64,000 nucleotides of DNA from JAYPEY01 sp964519245 (GTDB taxonomy: Bacteria; Verrucomicrobiota; Verrucomicrobiia; Limisphaerales; JAYPEY01). Made by a program: the position numbers and the translations under genes. Where the stretch lies: assembly GCA_964519245.1 (NCBI GenBank), contig CAZFLK010000007.1, positions 1-64,000 on the forward strand, written 5' to 3'. Below are positions 44,112 through 51,638 of the stretch, piece by piece; the first letter of the stretch is position 1; each line of letters opens with the position of its first letter. The notes under the pieces are model-generated. The model was not told the origin of the DNA, did not search any database, and saw only the letters and a list, made by a program, of their open reading frames with translations.

Positions 44112-45965
44112 ATGTCCTTCGCCGCGCAGTATGCGGGCATGCGAACGAAGGCATGGTTGGGACTGGCGTTGGGTTTCCTTTTTCTCGGAGGTCGATCGGA
44201 GGCGTTGGAAATCACCCACGGTCCGATGTTGGGAAGGCCGACCGCCAGGACCATGGGAGTGTGGGCCCGGACGAAGACGCCGGGCGCCTTCATCGTCCGT
44301 TACGGAACCGATGCGGATGACCTGGATCTCGCGACCGGGCCGGTCACGACCGCGCTGAAAGATGATTGCACGGGTTGGGTTGAGCTGCGGGGACTCCAGC
44401 CGGCGACGCGCTACCACTTCGAGATCGTTACGGACGATCAACGAAATGACCCTCCCCGCGGGACCTTTCGCACATTGCCGGACGCCGGCGAGCTCAAGGA
44501 TCCCAAGTTGAACCCCAAGGGCCTGTTCAACTTCAGCTTCGAGTTTGCTTGCGGCAACAACCAGAGTCCGGCCAACGGCATCGGCTACAGCCTCCCCACC
44601 TACACCACCATGCTCGACAAGATTGCCGACAAGGTGGACTTCGCGATTCTGAACGGGGATTGGCTCTACGAGGAGAAGCGCGAGTTTCCGGCGACGGATT
44701 GGGTCCGGCAGGTGGGAATCGAAGCCGCGCAAACGCCCCGGCTCGTCGAGCTGGCCCCGACGATCACGGGTGTTTGGGAGAACTACAAACTCTACCTCAG
44801 CCGCTGCCCGAACCTGGCGGAGTGGCATCGGCGGACGCCGTCGTTTTTCACCTTCGACGACCACGAACTGCTGAATGACATCTGGGGCGCGGGGTCGCCG
44901 GGGTTTCGCGATCGCCGCGCAGTCTTCCGCGATATCGGCGTGCAGGCCTGGTTCGACTATCTCGGGTGGGCGGATCCCGTGACCTTCAAGCAGGAGGCGT
45001 ACTTCGGGCGCGCGCGCCTGACGGGCGGCAGCGGCATCCTCGTCGACCCCGACGCCGATTTCACGGCGATTGATTGGAAGCAGGCGGCGAACCTGCACGT
45101 GCATTGGGGCACGGAAACCGCGGGGGTGCATGACAACGCCCTCGACGACGTGGGCGGGGATCCCAACGCGGGCTCCTACGAGATTGTCGAGGTCCTGGAC
45201 AAGCATCGCCTGCGCATCAGTCCGCCCGCGAAGAGAACCGGAGCTCCCGCCTACTCCATCGGGCGCCTGTCGCATTCGACGTTCCGGGTGGGCAACGCGG
45301 AGTTCTTCCTGCTCGACACCAAGACCTTCCGCACCAAGCACGATGTGCGGAATCCTTCCGATCCGGACACCACGATGATCGGAGCACGGCAGCGGGAGTG
45401 GTTGATGGACGGCATGAAGAACAGCGACGCGGATTTCTTCTTCGTGGTGTCGTCCGTAAACTTCATGATTCCGCACATCGGTGGCGGGGGCGTCTTTGCG
45501 CACAACAACAAGGATGAGGCCTGGACGGTGTTCCTCCATGAGCGGGAGAAGCTGATCAACTTTTGGGACGAGCTGGGCAAGCCGGTCTTCGTGTTGACCG
45601 GCGACCTGCACAACAGTTTCGCGATCAAGATCACCGACACCGTCTGGGAGGTGGCCTCGGGGCCGCACAATTCCGTGAACCATACGCCCGCTGACGAGGG
45701 CGGCCGTCCCGCCTCCGGGAAGTTCAAGTATGGCCCGCGCGAATGCGACATCCGTTGGTCGACCTTCGCCCTGCCGGACATCCCGCGCCTCCAGCGGTTC
45801 TATCCGGTCTACACCGTGGTGAAGGTCAACAACGTGTTCAACAATCCGATGAAGCTCGGCGAGGAGCGCCGGGTCGCCTATCCGCATCCACAGGTCATCT
45901 TCCAGTTCTACAACGGCTGGACCGGCGATCTGCTCTACGCGGAATCGATCTCCGCCAAGCGCTGA
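44112..45965 (+). CDS. PhoD-like alkaline phosphatase/phosphodiesterase
   Basis: A 617-residue exported phosphoesterase. A signal peptide is best seen from the second ATG at 44139 (LGLALGFLFLGGRSEA). Residues about 33-130 are the PhoD N-terminal beta sandwich (LQPATRYHFEIVTDD). The catalytic part has NGDWLYEE, FFTFDDHELLNDIWG, and LTGDLHNSF as metal-binding motifs. Between the DDHE block and the strand RVGNAEFFLLDTKTFR lies an unusual inserted beta region of about 100 residues (including GSYEIVEVLDKHRLRISPPA). It completes the three-gene exported cluster DUF1592-DUF1552-PhoD. Phosphate scavenging or phospholipid turnover are plausible roles. Confidence 0.88.
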   Translation: MSFAAQYAGMRTKAWLGLALGFLFLGGRSEALEITHGPMLGRPTARTMGVWARTKTPGAFIVRYGTDADDLDLATGPVTTALKDDCTGWVELRGLQPATRYHFEIVTDDQRNDPPRGTFRTLPDAGELKDPKLNPKGLFNFSFEFACGNNQSPANGIGYSLPTYTTMLDKIADKVDFAILNGDWLYEEKREFPATDWVRQVGIEAAQTPRLVELAPTITGVWENYKLYLSRCPNLAEWHRRTPSFFTFDDHELLNDIWGAGSPGFRDRRAVFRDIGVQAWFDYLGWADPVTFKQEAYFGRARLTGGSGILVDPDADFTAIDWKQAANLHVHWGTETAGVHDNALDDVGGDPNAGSYEIVEVLDKHRLRISPPAKRTGAPAYSIGRLSHSTFRVGNAEFFLLDTKTFRTKHDVRNPSDPDTTMIGARQREWLMDGMKNSDADFFFVVSSVNFMIPHIGGGGVFAHNNKDEAWTVFLHEREKLINFWDELGKPVFVLTGDLHNSFAIKITDTVWEVASGPHNSVNHTPADEGGRPASGKFKYGPRECDIRWSTFALPDIPRLQRFYPVYTVVKVNNVFNNPMKLGEERRVAYPHPQVIFQFYNGWTGDLLYAESISAKR

Positions 45966-45973
45966 AGCCCCGC

Positions 45974-46090
45974 GGAGCGCGGACATCCCTGTCCGCGCGA
46001 TTCAACTGGGGGAGGCGGAGCAGCCAAGTAAGGAGCGGCGACATTCCCGGTGTCTTTCCGGGACATCGGAATGGGCTCGACGGGAGTCTC
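45974..46090. repeat. dispersed palindromic element and related repeat
   Basis: At 45974-45998 the sequence ggagcgcggacatccctgtc plus cgcgc is the same element as the hydrogenase-operon arm. At 46031-46045 a second type begins (aaggagcggcgacattcc), matching 61537-61554. A small inverted repeat cattcc/ggaatg lies in the same stretch. It separates the convergent PhoD and SRAP genes. Confidence 0.65.
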
Positions 46091-46101
46091 TCCCCACCGC
46101 C

Positions 46102-46839
46102 CTACGAATCGCCAAACAAGTCCTGCTGCACGGGCGCGCGCAAGGCCTCGACCCGTTCGAGGCAATTGGGCGAGTCATTTGCGGGTGACCCGACGTCGGC
46201 GCATACGGGCCAGGCCTCCATGGCTTCGGGATCGTAGGGCCGCAGCAGAGTCCGGAGTTCATCCGGCTTCGTTGCCGGGTCGAGCCAACGGTCCCGGTCT
46301 CCCGGATCCAGGATGACCGGCATGCGATTGTGGATCGGAGCCATGAGCCGGTTCGGCTCGGTGGTCATGATCACGAAGGTGTCCCGGGTCTCCGGTTCCG
46401 GAGGAGCCGCTCCGGGGCGGGCCTTGGATTCGATCAATGAGGTCCGCCAGAGCCCGGCGAAATAGAAGGGCTCGGCGCCCTTCAGCCGAATGTTCATCGG
46501 CTGTTTCTGCGGGCCGATCTTGCGCCACTCGTAGAAGCCGGTGGCGGGGATGAGGCAGCGACGCTCCTGGAAGGCGTCGCGGAATGTGGGTTTCTCGGCG
46601 ACCGTTTCCGAGCGCGCGTTGACCAGAATGGAGGCCTTGCGATTGCGGGAGGCGGGCGTCTGAAAGCCGAAGCCCATGTCGCGGAGCTCCGGCAGGTTAT
46701 CCTCGTTCAGCGCGATGGCCGGGGCGGTCTGGGTCGGGGCGATGTTGTAGCGCGCGGCCGCCTTGAGCAGCATCAACTCCTTCAGAAAAGCAGAGAAGAA
46801 CTCCCACTCCTTCGCGGTGAGTGAATAGCGGCTGCACAT
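46102..46839 (-). CDS. SOS response-associated (SRAP/YedK) peptidase
   Basis: A 245-residue SRAP protein that cross-links to abasic sites in single-stranded DNA through its N-terminal cysteine. Cys2 is present (MCSRYSL), along with Asn32 (YNIAPTQ), Glu104 (GFYEWRK) and His170 (PIHNRMPVIL), the full active site of the family. The N-terminus reads CSRY rather than the more common CGRF. The C-terminal 40 residues are family-unspecific. Single gene on the minus strand, separated by 95 bp from the aminotransferase gene. Confidence 0.95.
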   Translation of the reverse strand: MCSRYSLTAKEWEFFSAFLKELMLLKAAARYNIAPTQTAPAIALNEDNLPELRDMGFGFQTPASRNRKASILVNARSETVAEKPTFRDAFQERRCLIPATGFYEWRKIGPQKQPMNIRLKGAEPFYFAGLWRTSLIESKARPGAAPPEPETRDTFVIMTTEPNRLMAPIHNRMPVILDPGDRDRWLDPATKPDELRTLLRPYDPEAMEAWPVCADVGSPANDSPNCLERVEALRAPVQQDLFGDS

Positions 46840-46934
46840 TGCTGAACCCTAGGCGGGAACGCGTTGAATCCCAAGCCCCGCTTGCTCCCCGACGCGTGAA
46901 AGCGCCCCGCCGCAGTGATTGCGCCCCCCGGCGC

Positions 46935-48110
46935 CTAGCCGGTGAGTCCGGCGCAGAATGTCTCCATGCGATCGAGGCCCTTTTCGATCAGCTCCATGCT
47001 GGTCGCGTAGCTGATGCGGAGGTAGCCCGGCGCGCCGAAGGCCTCGCCCGGCACAGCTGCGACCAGTTCCTCCTTGAGCAGGCGCTCGCAGAACTCCGGC
47101 GCGGCCAATCCGGTCCCGGAAATATTCGGGAACAGGTAGAAGGCGCCCTTGGCGTTGACGCAGCTGACGCCCTTCATGGCGTTCAGGCGCTCGTGCGCAT
47201 ACTTCCGACGCTTGTCGAACTGCTCGAGCCAGACCGGCAGGTGATCCTGGGGGCCATTCAGCGCCTCCACCGCGCCCTTCTGGGCAAAGGAGGTGGGATT
47301 GCTGGTGCTGTGGCTCTGGATGGCGTTGATCGCCTTCACGATGGGCAGCGGCGCGGCAATGTAGCCGAGGCGCCAGCCGGTCATGGAGTATTCCTTCGCG
47401 AGACCGTGCGCGATCACGGTGTGCGCCTGGTGCTCCTCGGAGAAGCTGGCGACGCTCTTGTGCACGGCTCCCTCGTAAAGCAGCTTCTCGTAGATCTCGT
47501 CGCTCAGGATGAGGATGCTCCGCTCAACGCAGATATCACCCAGAGCCTTGATCTCCTCCGGCGTATAGACCGCGCCGGTCGGATTGCTCGGCGAATTGAG
47601 GATGAAGATCTTCGTGTTGTCGGTGATCGCCTCGCGCAACTGCTCCGGCTTCACCTTGAACTCGGTGGCGTCGGTGGTTTCGATGATCGCGGGCGTGGCG
47701 CCGGCCAGCGTCACCATCTCGGGATAACTCAACCAATAGGGCGCCGGAATGATGACCTCGTCGCCTTCCTGACAGGTCGCCATGAAAAGATTGTAGCAGG
47801 AGTGCTTGCCGCCGCAGGCGACGGTGATCTGCGCGGGATCGTAGATCAGTCCGTTGTCGCGCTGGAACTTGTCCGCAATCGCCTGTTTCAACTCGGGAAT
47901 CCCGGAGGCGGCGGTGTATTTCGTAAAGCCTTCGTCCAAGGCCTTCTTGGCGGCGTCCTTGATGTGGTCCGGTGTGTCGAAGTCGGGCTCGCCGGCGCCG
48001 AAACCGACGACGTCCTTGCCTTCCGACTTGAGGCGTTTGGCCTCGGCGCTGATGGCGAGCGTGACCGAGGGCGTGAGTGACGAGGCGCGATTGGAGATCG
48101 GGTATTCCAT
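46935..48110 (-). CDS. aspartate/aromatic-type aminotransferase (class I)
   Basis: A 391-residue PLP-dependent transaminase, type I fold, of the AspC/AspB subgroup common in bacteria with thermophile-like AspB. The PLP-binding lysine is Lys239 in IAHGLAKEYSMTGWRLGY; other motifs are GEPDFDTPDHIKDAA, ITVACGGKHSCYNLF, PYWLSYPEMV and NSPSNPTGAVY. It probably makes aspartate or related amino acids from oxaloacetate; specificity for prephenate or aromatic acids cannot be excluded. No operon partner is evident. Confidence 0.95.
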   Translation of the reverse strand: MEYPISNRASSLTPSVTLAISAEAKRLKSEGKDVVGFGAGEPDFDTPDHIKDAAKKALDEGFTKYTAASGIPELKQAIADKFQRDNGLIYDPAQITVACGGKHSCYNLFMATCQEGDEVIIPAPYWLSYPEMVTLAGATPAIIETTDATEFKVKPEQLREAITDNTKIFILNSPSNPTGAVYTPEEIKALGDICVERSILILSDEIYEKLLYEGAVHKSVASFSEEHQAHTVIAHGLAKEYSMTGWRLGYIAAPLPIVKAINAIQSHSTSNPTSFAQKGAVEALNGPQDHLPVWLEQFDKRRKYAHERLNAMKGVSCVNAKGAFYLFPNISGTGLAAPEFCERLLKEELVAAVPGEAFGAPGYLRISYATSMELIEKGLDRMETFCAGLTG

Positions 48111-48194
48111 AATTTTCGGCCGGAGAGGATGGGAGGCGGCGGACCCCGGCGCAAGCGGATTCTCGATCTGTTGCTTGGGCCCCGGAGACCGGGA

Positions 48195-49208
48195 TCAGTA
48201 GGTCAGCAGTTCAAGAAACTCCGTGCCGCGGCGGGTCAGGGCCCAACCCTTGCCTTTCTTCTCCACGTGCTGGCGGCAGTGGCCTTTCTTGTATTCCTCC
48301 GCGTCGACCTCCAGAAGCGTGATCTTGGACTTGGATTCCAATTCGGATTCGGCGCGGGGGATCATGAGAAAGGGGAAGCCGGCGAAATCCACCGCTATCT
48401 CGTAGCCGGCGACGCCCTCGCGCGCAGCGACGGGATTGCGTTTGATCAGCCTGGGGTAGCGTTTCAACCAGGGAAAGGAAGTGTCGCGCACCACGGCGCG
48501 ATAGAGCGGTTTCAGTCTGCGGAGGTGATTGAGAAGGCTGAAGGACTCGCCGTCATTGCGATGGCATTCCAGCAGGACTTCCGACGGATCGAAGCCGGCG
48601 AGGTTGACGCCGTTGAACTTGCCATGCTCGTTCTTCGTGCCGCGCTGCGTCTTGCGACGCCATGAATCGTATTGGTCGTTGAGAATCAGGGTCAGCTCGA
48701 AGTGGAGGTGGGCGCGGCGTTTCGAAATCGTGTGGTTGGCCGTCCGTCCGAGGGTCCCGATCGTCTGTCCCGCCCGGACCGACTGCCCGATGCGCAGGCC
48801 GGACTCCACGCGTCGCAGGTGCGCGTAGAGCGAGTAGACAGCCATGGTTTCGACCTCATGGCGGACCACGACATAGATGCCGTAGGCCGAGGCCCAGGCC
48901 TTGGTGTTGATGTAGACCACGGCGCCGTCGGCGGTCGCCATGACCGGGTCGATCGGCTCGTCCTTGTTGTCACGCTCGAGACACTGGATGTCGACGCCTT
49001 CATGCATCCGCCAGCCGCTGTTCCGCACGCAACCATAGGCGCCGGCGGGCCAATTGTTGCCGATCGTGCCGGTAAAGAACTTCGAACCGCCGTCCTCTTC
49101 AAGCAGTGTCCGGTTGGCGGTGGGAAACCGGAACACCTGGGCGCTCGTTGGCTGAACGCCGCCGAGAGCCGCCGCCAATGCCAGGATGGAAAGAATCTTC
49201 CGCGTCAT
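48195..49208 (-). CDS. exported M23-family metallopeptidase
   Basis: A 337-residue LytM/M23 protein with a signal peptide (SILALAAALGGVQPTSAQ) when started at 49208. The zinc site is His69-x3-Asp73 (MHEGVDI), His130 (YAHLRR) and His169 (HLHFEL), all conserved, so it should be an active peptidoglycan or protein endopeptidase. After the domain a 150-residue C-terminal part without known family follows. The preceding lipoprotein gene on the same strand is only seven bases upstream, so the two form an operon; a joint envelope role is likely. Confidence 0.9.
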   Translation of the reverse strand: MTRKILSILALAAALGGVQPTSAQVFRFPTANRTLLEEDGGSKFFTGTIGNNWPAGAYGCVRNSGWRMHEGVDIQCLERDNKDEPIDPVMATADGAVVYINTKAWASAYGIYVVVRHEVETMAVYSLYAHLRRVESGLRIGQSVRAGQTIGTLGRTANHTISKRRAHLHFELTLILNDQYDSWRRKTQRGTKNEHGKFNGVNLAGFDPSEVLLECHRNDGESFSLLNHLRRLKPLYRAVVRDTSFPWLKRYPRLIKRNPVAAREGVAGYEIAVDFAGFPFLMIPRAESELESKSKITLLEVDAEEYKKGHCRQHVEKKGKGWALTRRGTEFLELLTY

Positions 49209-49215
49209 GGACGCT

Positions 49216-49767
49216 TCACCAAAACTTCTTGGTTTCCAGTTTCTCGGCGACGGCATTCAGGCCGTCGCACATTCGCTGCATCTCCTCCTCGGAGGCGTCC
49301 GGGGTGAAGATGAAGACCCCGTTCGTCAGGCGCTGCTCAATCACCTTCGCCGCCAGCCAGCGGCCCTTGGGGAAGAAGCTATGGATGGCGATGCGCTTGC
49401 CCCGGTTGGCCACGGTTGTGCTCTCGAGCAGCCACTTGCCGGTCCGGTCGAAGCGCACGCCCACCGCCTTGCCGAGATTCACCTGCTCTCCGTCGATCAC
49501 GCGGATGTCATCGATGACCGCGGCCTCGATGATATTGCGTTCATCGATGAAAGGAACGCGATGCACGTGGATGGTCTGGGGGTTCTCCCGATAGACGCTG
49601 ACCGGCATCACCCAGCGGCTCTCATTGGTCCTCTCCTCCAGGTGCATGCGGAAGGTCGCATACTTCTCCTCCTTGTCCTTGCCGCCCTTGGTGGTCTCGC
49701 AGCCGGCCAGCAGCCCCACCGCAAACACCGCCAGAATGAGGTTGATAGGGCGAATTCGTTTCTTCAT
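49216..49767 (-). CDS. small lipoprotein of unknown function
   Basis: A 183-residue protein with a clear lipobox (NLILAVFAVGLLAGCETT, Cys23). The ATG at 49767 is preferred; an upstream ATG (49791) would add eight residues before the signal peptide. The mature part contains RVPFIDERNIIEAAVIDD and GKRIAIHSFFPKGRWLAAKV, somewhat like the P1 head domain of SecD, and ends with EEMQRMCDGLNAVAEKLE. The resemblance is weak. It lies seven bases before the M23 peptidase gene in the same operon. Confidence 0.78.
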   Translation of the reverse strand: MKKRIRPINLILAVFAVGLLAGCETTKGGKDKEEKYATFRMHLEERTNESRWVMPVSVYRENPQTIHVHRVPFIDERNIIEAAVIDDIRVIDGEQVNLGKAVGVRFDRTGKWLLESTTVANRGKRIAIHSFFPKGRWLAAKVIEQRLTNGVFIFTPDASEEEMQRMCDGLNAVAEKLETKKFW

Positions 49768-49835
49768 ATTCCGCCGCCAAACCAAATCCATGAACCCCGG
49801 AAAGTAAAGCGACTTTCCAACACCGAGATCAAACT

Positions 49836-49952
49836 ATGGGACAGCAACGCAACAAAGTCGAAAAGAGAAACCGCCGCAAGGCTTACCTGAAGCGCAAGAA
49901 CGCCGCCGCCAAGGCCGAGAAGTCCGGCAAGGGCGCGGAGAAGTCCGAGTAA
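49836..49952 (+). CDS. 38-residue highly basic protein
   Basis: A short ORF (ATG 49836 to TAA 49952) encoding a protein with 13 Lys/Arg: it begins MGQQRNKVEKRNRRKAYLKR and ends in a Lys/Ala/Glu/Gly tail. It lies in the gap between the lipoprotein gene (divergent) and the radical SAM gene; AGATC rather than a strong Shine-Dalgarno precedes it. Such a composition suggests binding to RNA or ribosomes; I recall similar tiny basic proteins from Verrucomicrobia but no function. It may be missed by gene callers. Confidence 0.6.
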   Translation: MGQQRNKVEKRNRRKAYLKRKNAAAKAEKSGKGAEKSE

Positions 49953-50016
49953 CGCCCGGAACGGCGTTACCTTTTCTTCCTGCGACGTCGGGATCGCGCG
50001 GCAACCCTCCGTCCGC

Positions 50017-51562
50017 ATGCCCGGCGTTCTCCTTTCCACCCTCAACGCCAAGTACATTCATTCGGCGTTTGGCCTGCGCTACCTGCTGGCCAATATGGGT
50101 GAGTTGCGTCCGCGGACGCGCATTCTGGAATTCGATCTCAAGCAGCGGCCCATTGACATTGTCGAGACGCTGTTGGAGTCCGACCCGGAGATAGTCGGAC
50201 TCGGCGTCTACATCTGGAATGTCCTTCAGACCACGGAGGTGGTCGCGACCCTGAAGCGTCTCCGCCCGGACATTCTCGTCGTCCTCGGCGGACCGGAGGT
50301 GAGTTATGAAACCGAGGGGCAGGCCATTGTCGAGCTGGCCGATCATGTCATCACCGGCGAGGCGGACCTGACCTTTCCCGGACTTTGCGAACGCCTCCTC
50401 GCCGGCGAACGGCCCGGAAGCAAAGTCATCGCCGCCCCCACCCCCGACTTGGCGGACATCCGCTTGCCTTACGAGCTCTATGAGGGCGACGACGTCGCGC
50501 NNNNNNNNNNTCTACGTGGAGGCCTCGCGGTGCTGCCCCTTCAGTTGCGAGTTTTGCCTGTCCTCCCTGGAGATTCCCGTGCGGCAGTTCTGCATCGAGG
50601 CCTTTCTCGACTCGATGGAGCGGCTCCTGGAGCGCGGCGTCACCCAGTTCAAGTTCGTTGACCGCACCTTCAATCTGAATCTCAAGATCAGCCGGCGCAT
50701 CCTGGACTTCTTTTTGGAGCGGATGCGTCCGGGCCTGTTCGTGCATTTCGAGATGATCCCGGACCGGTTGCCCGACGGCTTGCGCGAGATCATTGCGAAG
50801 TTTCCCCCGGGCGCGCTGCAGTTCGAGGTGGGGATTCAAACCTTCAATTCCGAGGTGGCCGGCCTGATCAGCCGGCGGCAGGCCTACGACCGACTGGAGG
50901 ACAACTTTCATTACCTTCGCGCCGAGACCGGCGTGCACATCCATGCGGACCTGATCGTGGGATTGCCGGGAGAATCCCTGGAGAGCTTTGGGCGGGGGTT
51001 CGATCGTCTGGTTGATCTGGACCCCCAGGAGATCCAGGTCGGGATCCTGAAACGCCTGCGCGGGACGCCGATCGTGCGCCACGACTTGGAATGGGAAATG
51101 GTCTACAATCCCAGCCCTCCCTACGAGATCCTGCAAAACAAATTGCTTTCCTTCGCCGAGCTGCAACGGATGCGAACCTTCGCGCGCTATTGGGACCTGG
51201 TCGGCAACAGCGGCAACTTCACCGAAACCACGCCCCTGCTCTGGCGCGGTGAGCCCTCGCCTTTCTCCGCGTTCCTGAAGTTCAGTGATTGGCTGTTTGC
51301 GGAGACTGGAGCGCGTCATGGCATCGCCTTGACGCGATTGATGACGCTGTTGCACCGCTACCTGACCGCGGAAGCGGGCGTTGCCTCCGCCGATGCGGCC
51401 AACGCCTTGTGGAACGATTGCCTCGGCGCCGGGCGCAAGGACATTCCCCCCTTTCTACGTGAACTGCTGCCGGACCGGGAACCGCCGCCGCGCTCGGCCA
51501 TGCATGCCGCCGGACCCAAGAGGCAGTCGCGGCATGCGGCTTCGAAAAGGCCGGGCGCGTAG
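50017..51562 (+). CDS. B12-binding domain radical SAM protein (DUF4080 type), interrupted by an assembly gap
   Basis: One gene of about 515 residues that is split by ten Ns at 50501-50510. Before the gap: a cobalamin-binding Rossmann-like domain (LLSTLNAKYIHSAFGLRYLL, then VVLGGPEVSYE). After it: the radical SAM core, YVEASRCCPFSCEFCLSS with the cluster cysteines C-x3-C-x2-C, and motifs FKFVDRTFN and HADLIVGLPGES, and a C-terminal DUF4080-like part. The two halves are in different frames as printed, which fits a gap of unknown true length. The gene starts at the ATG at 50017 with no close partner. Substrate unknown. Confidence 0.88.
50501..50510. other. assembly gap (10 N)
   Basis: The Ns replace the codons just before IYVEASR of the radical SAM gene. 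To rejoin the frames, the stretch from base 50500 to 50512 (printed as 13 bases) must have a length divisible by three, so the real gap is probably nine or twelve bases if it is short. Confidence 0.9.
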
Positions 51563-51638
51563 GCAGCGTTGCGCGCCGTCCCGGGTCGCGCTTTTCTTGT
51601 TCGCGATCATTCATGGTAGCCAATAGGATCGGCGACCG

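Noticed and set aside
46830..46839. CSR instead of CGR at the N-terminus of the SRAP protein as a possible inactivation
   Set aside because: The catalytic Cys2, Asn, Glu and His are all present; the next residue varies in the family.
50480..50661. A programmed frameshift in the B12-binding radical SAM gene
   Set aside because: The frame change coincides exactly with the ten Ns, so it is an assembly artefact.
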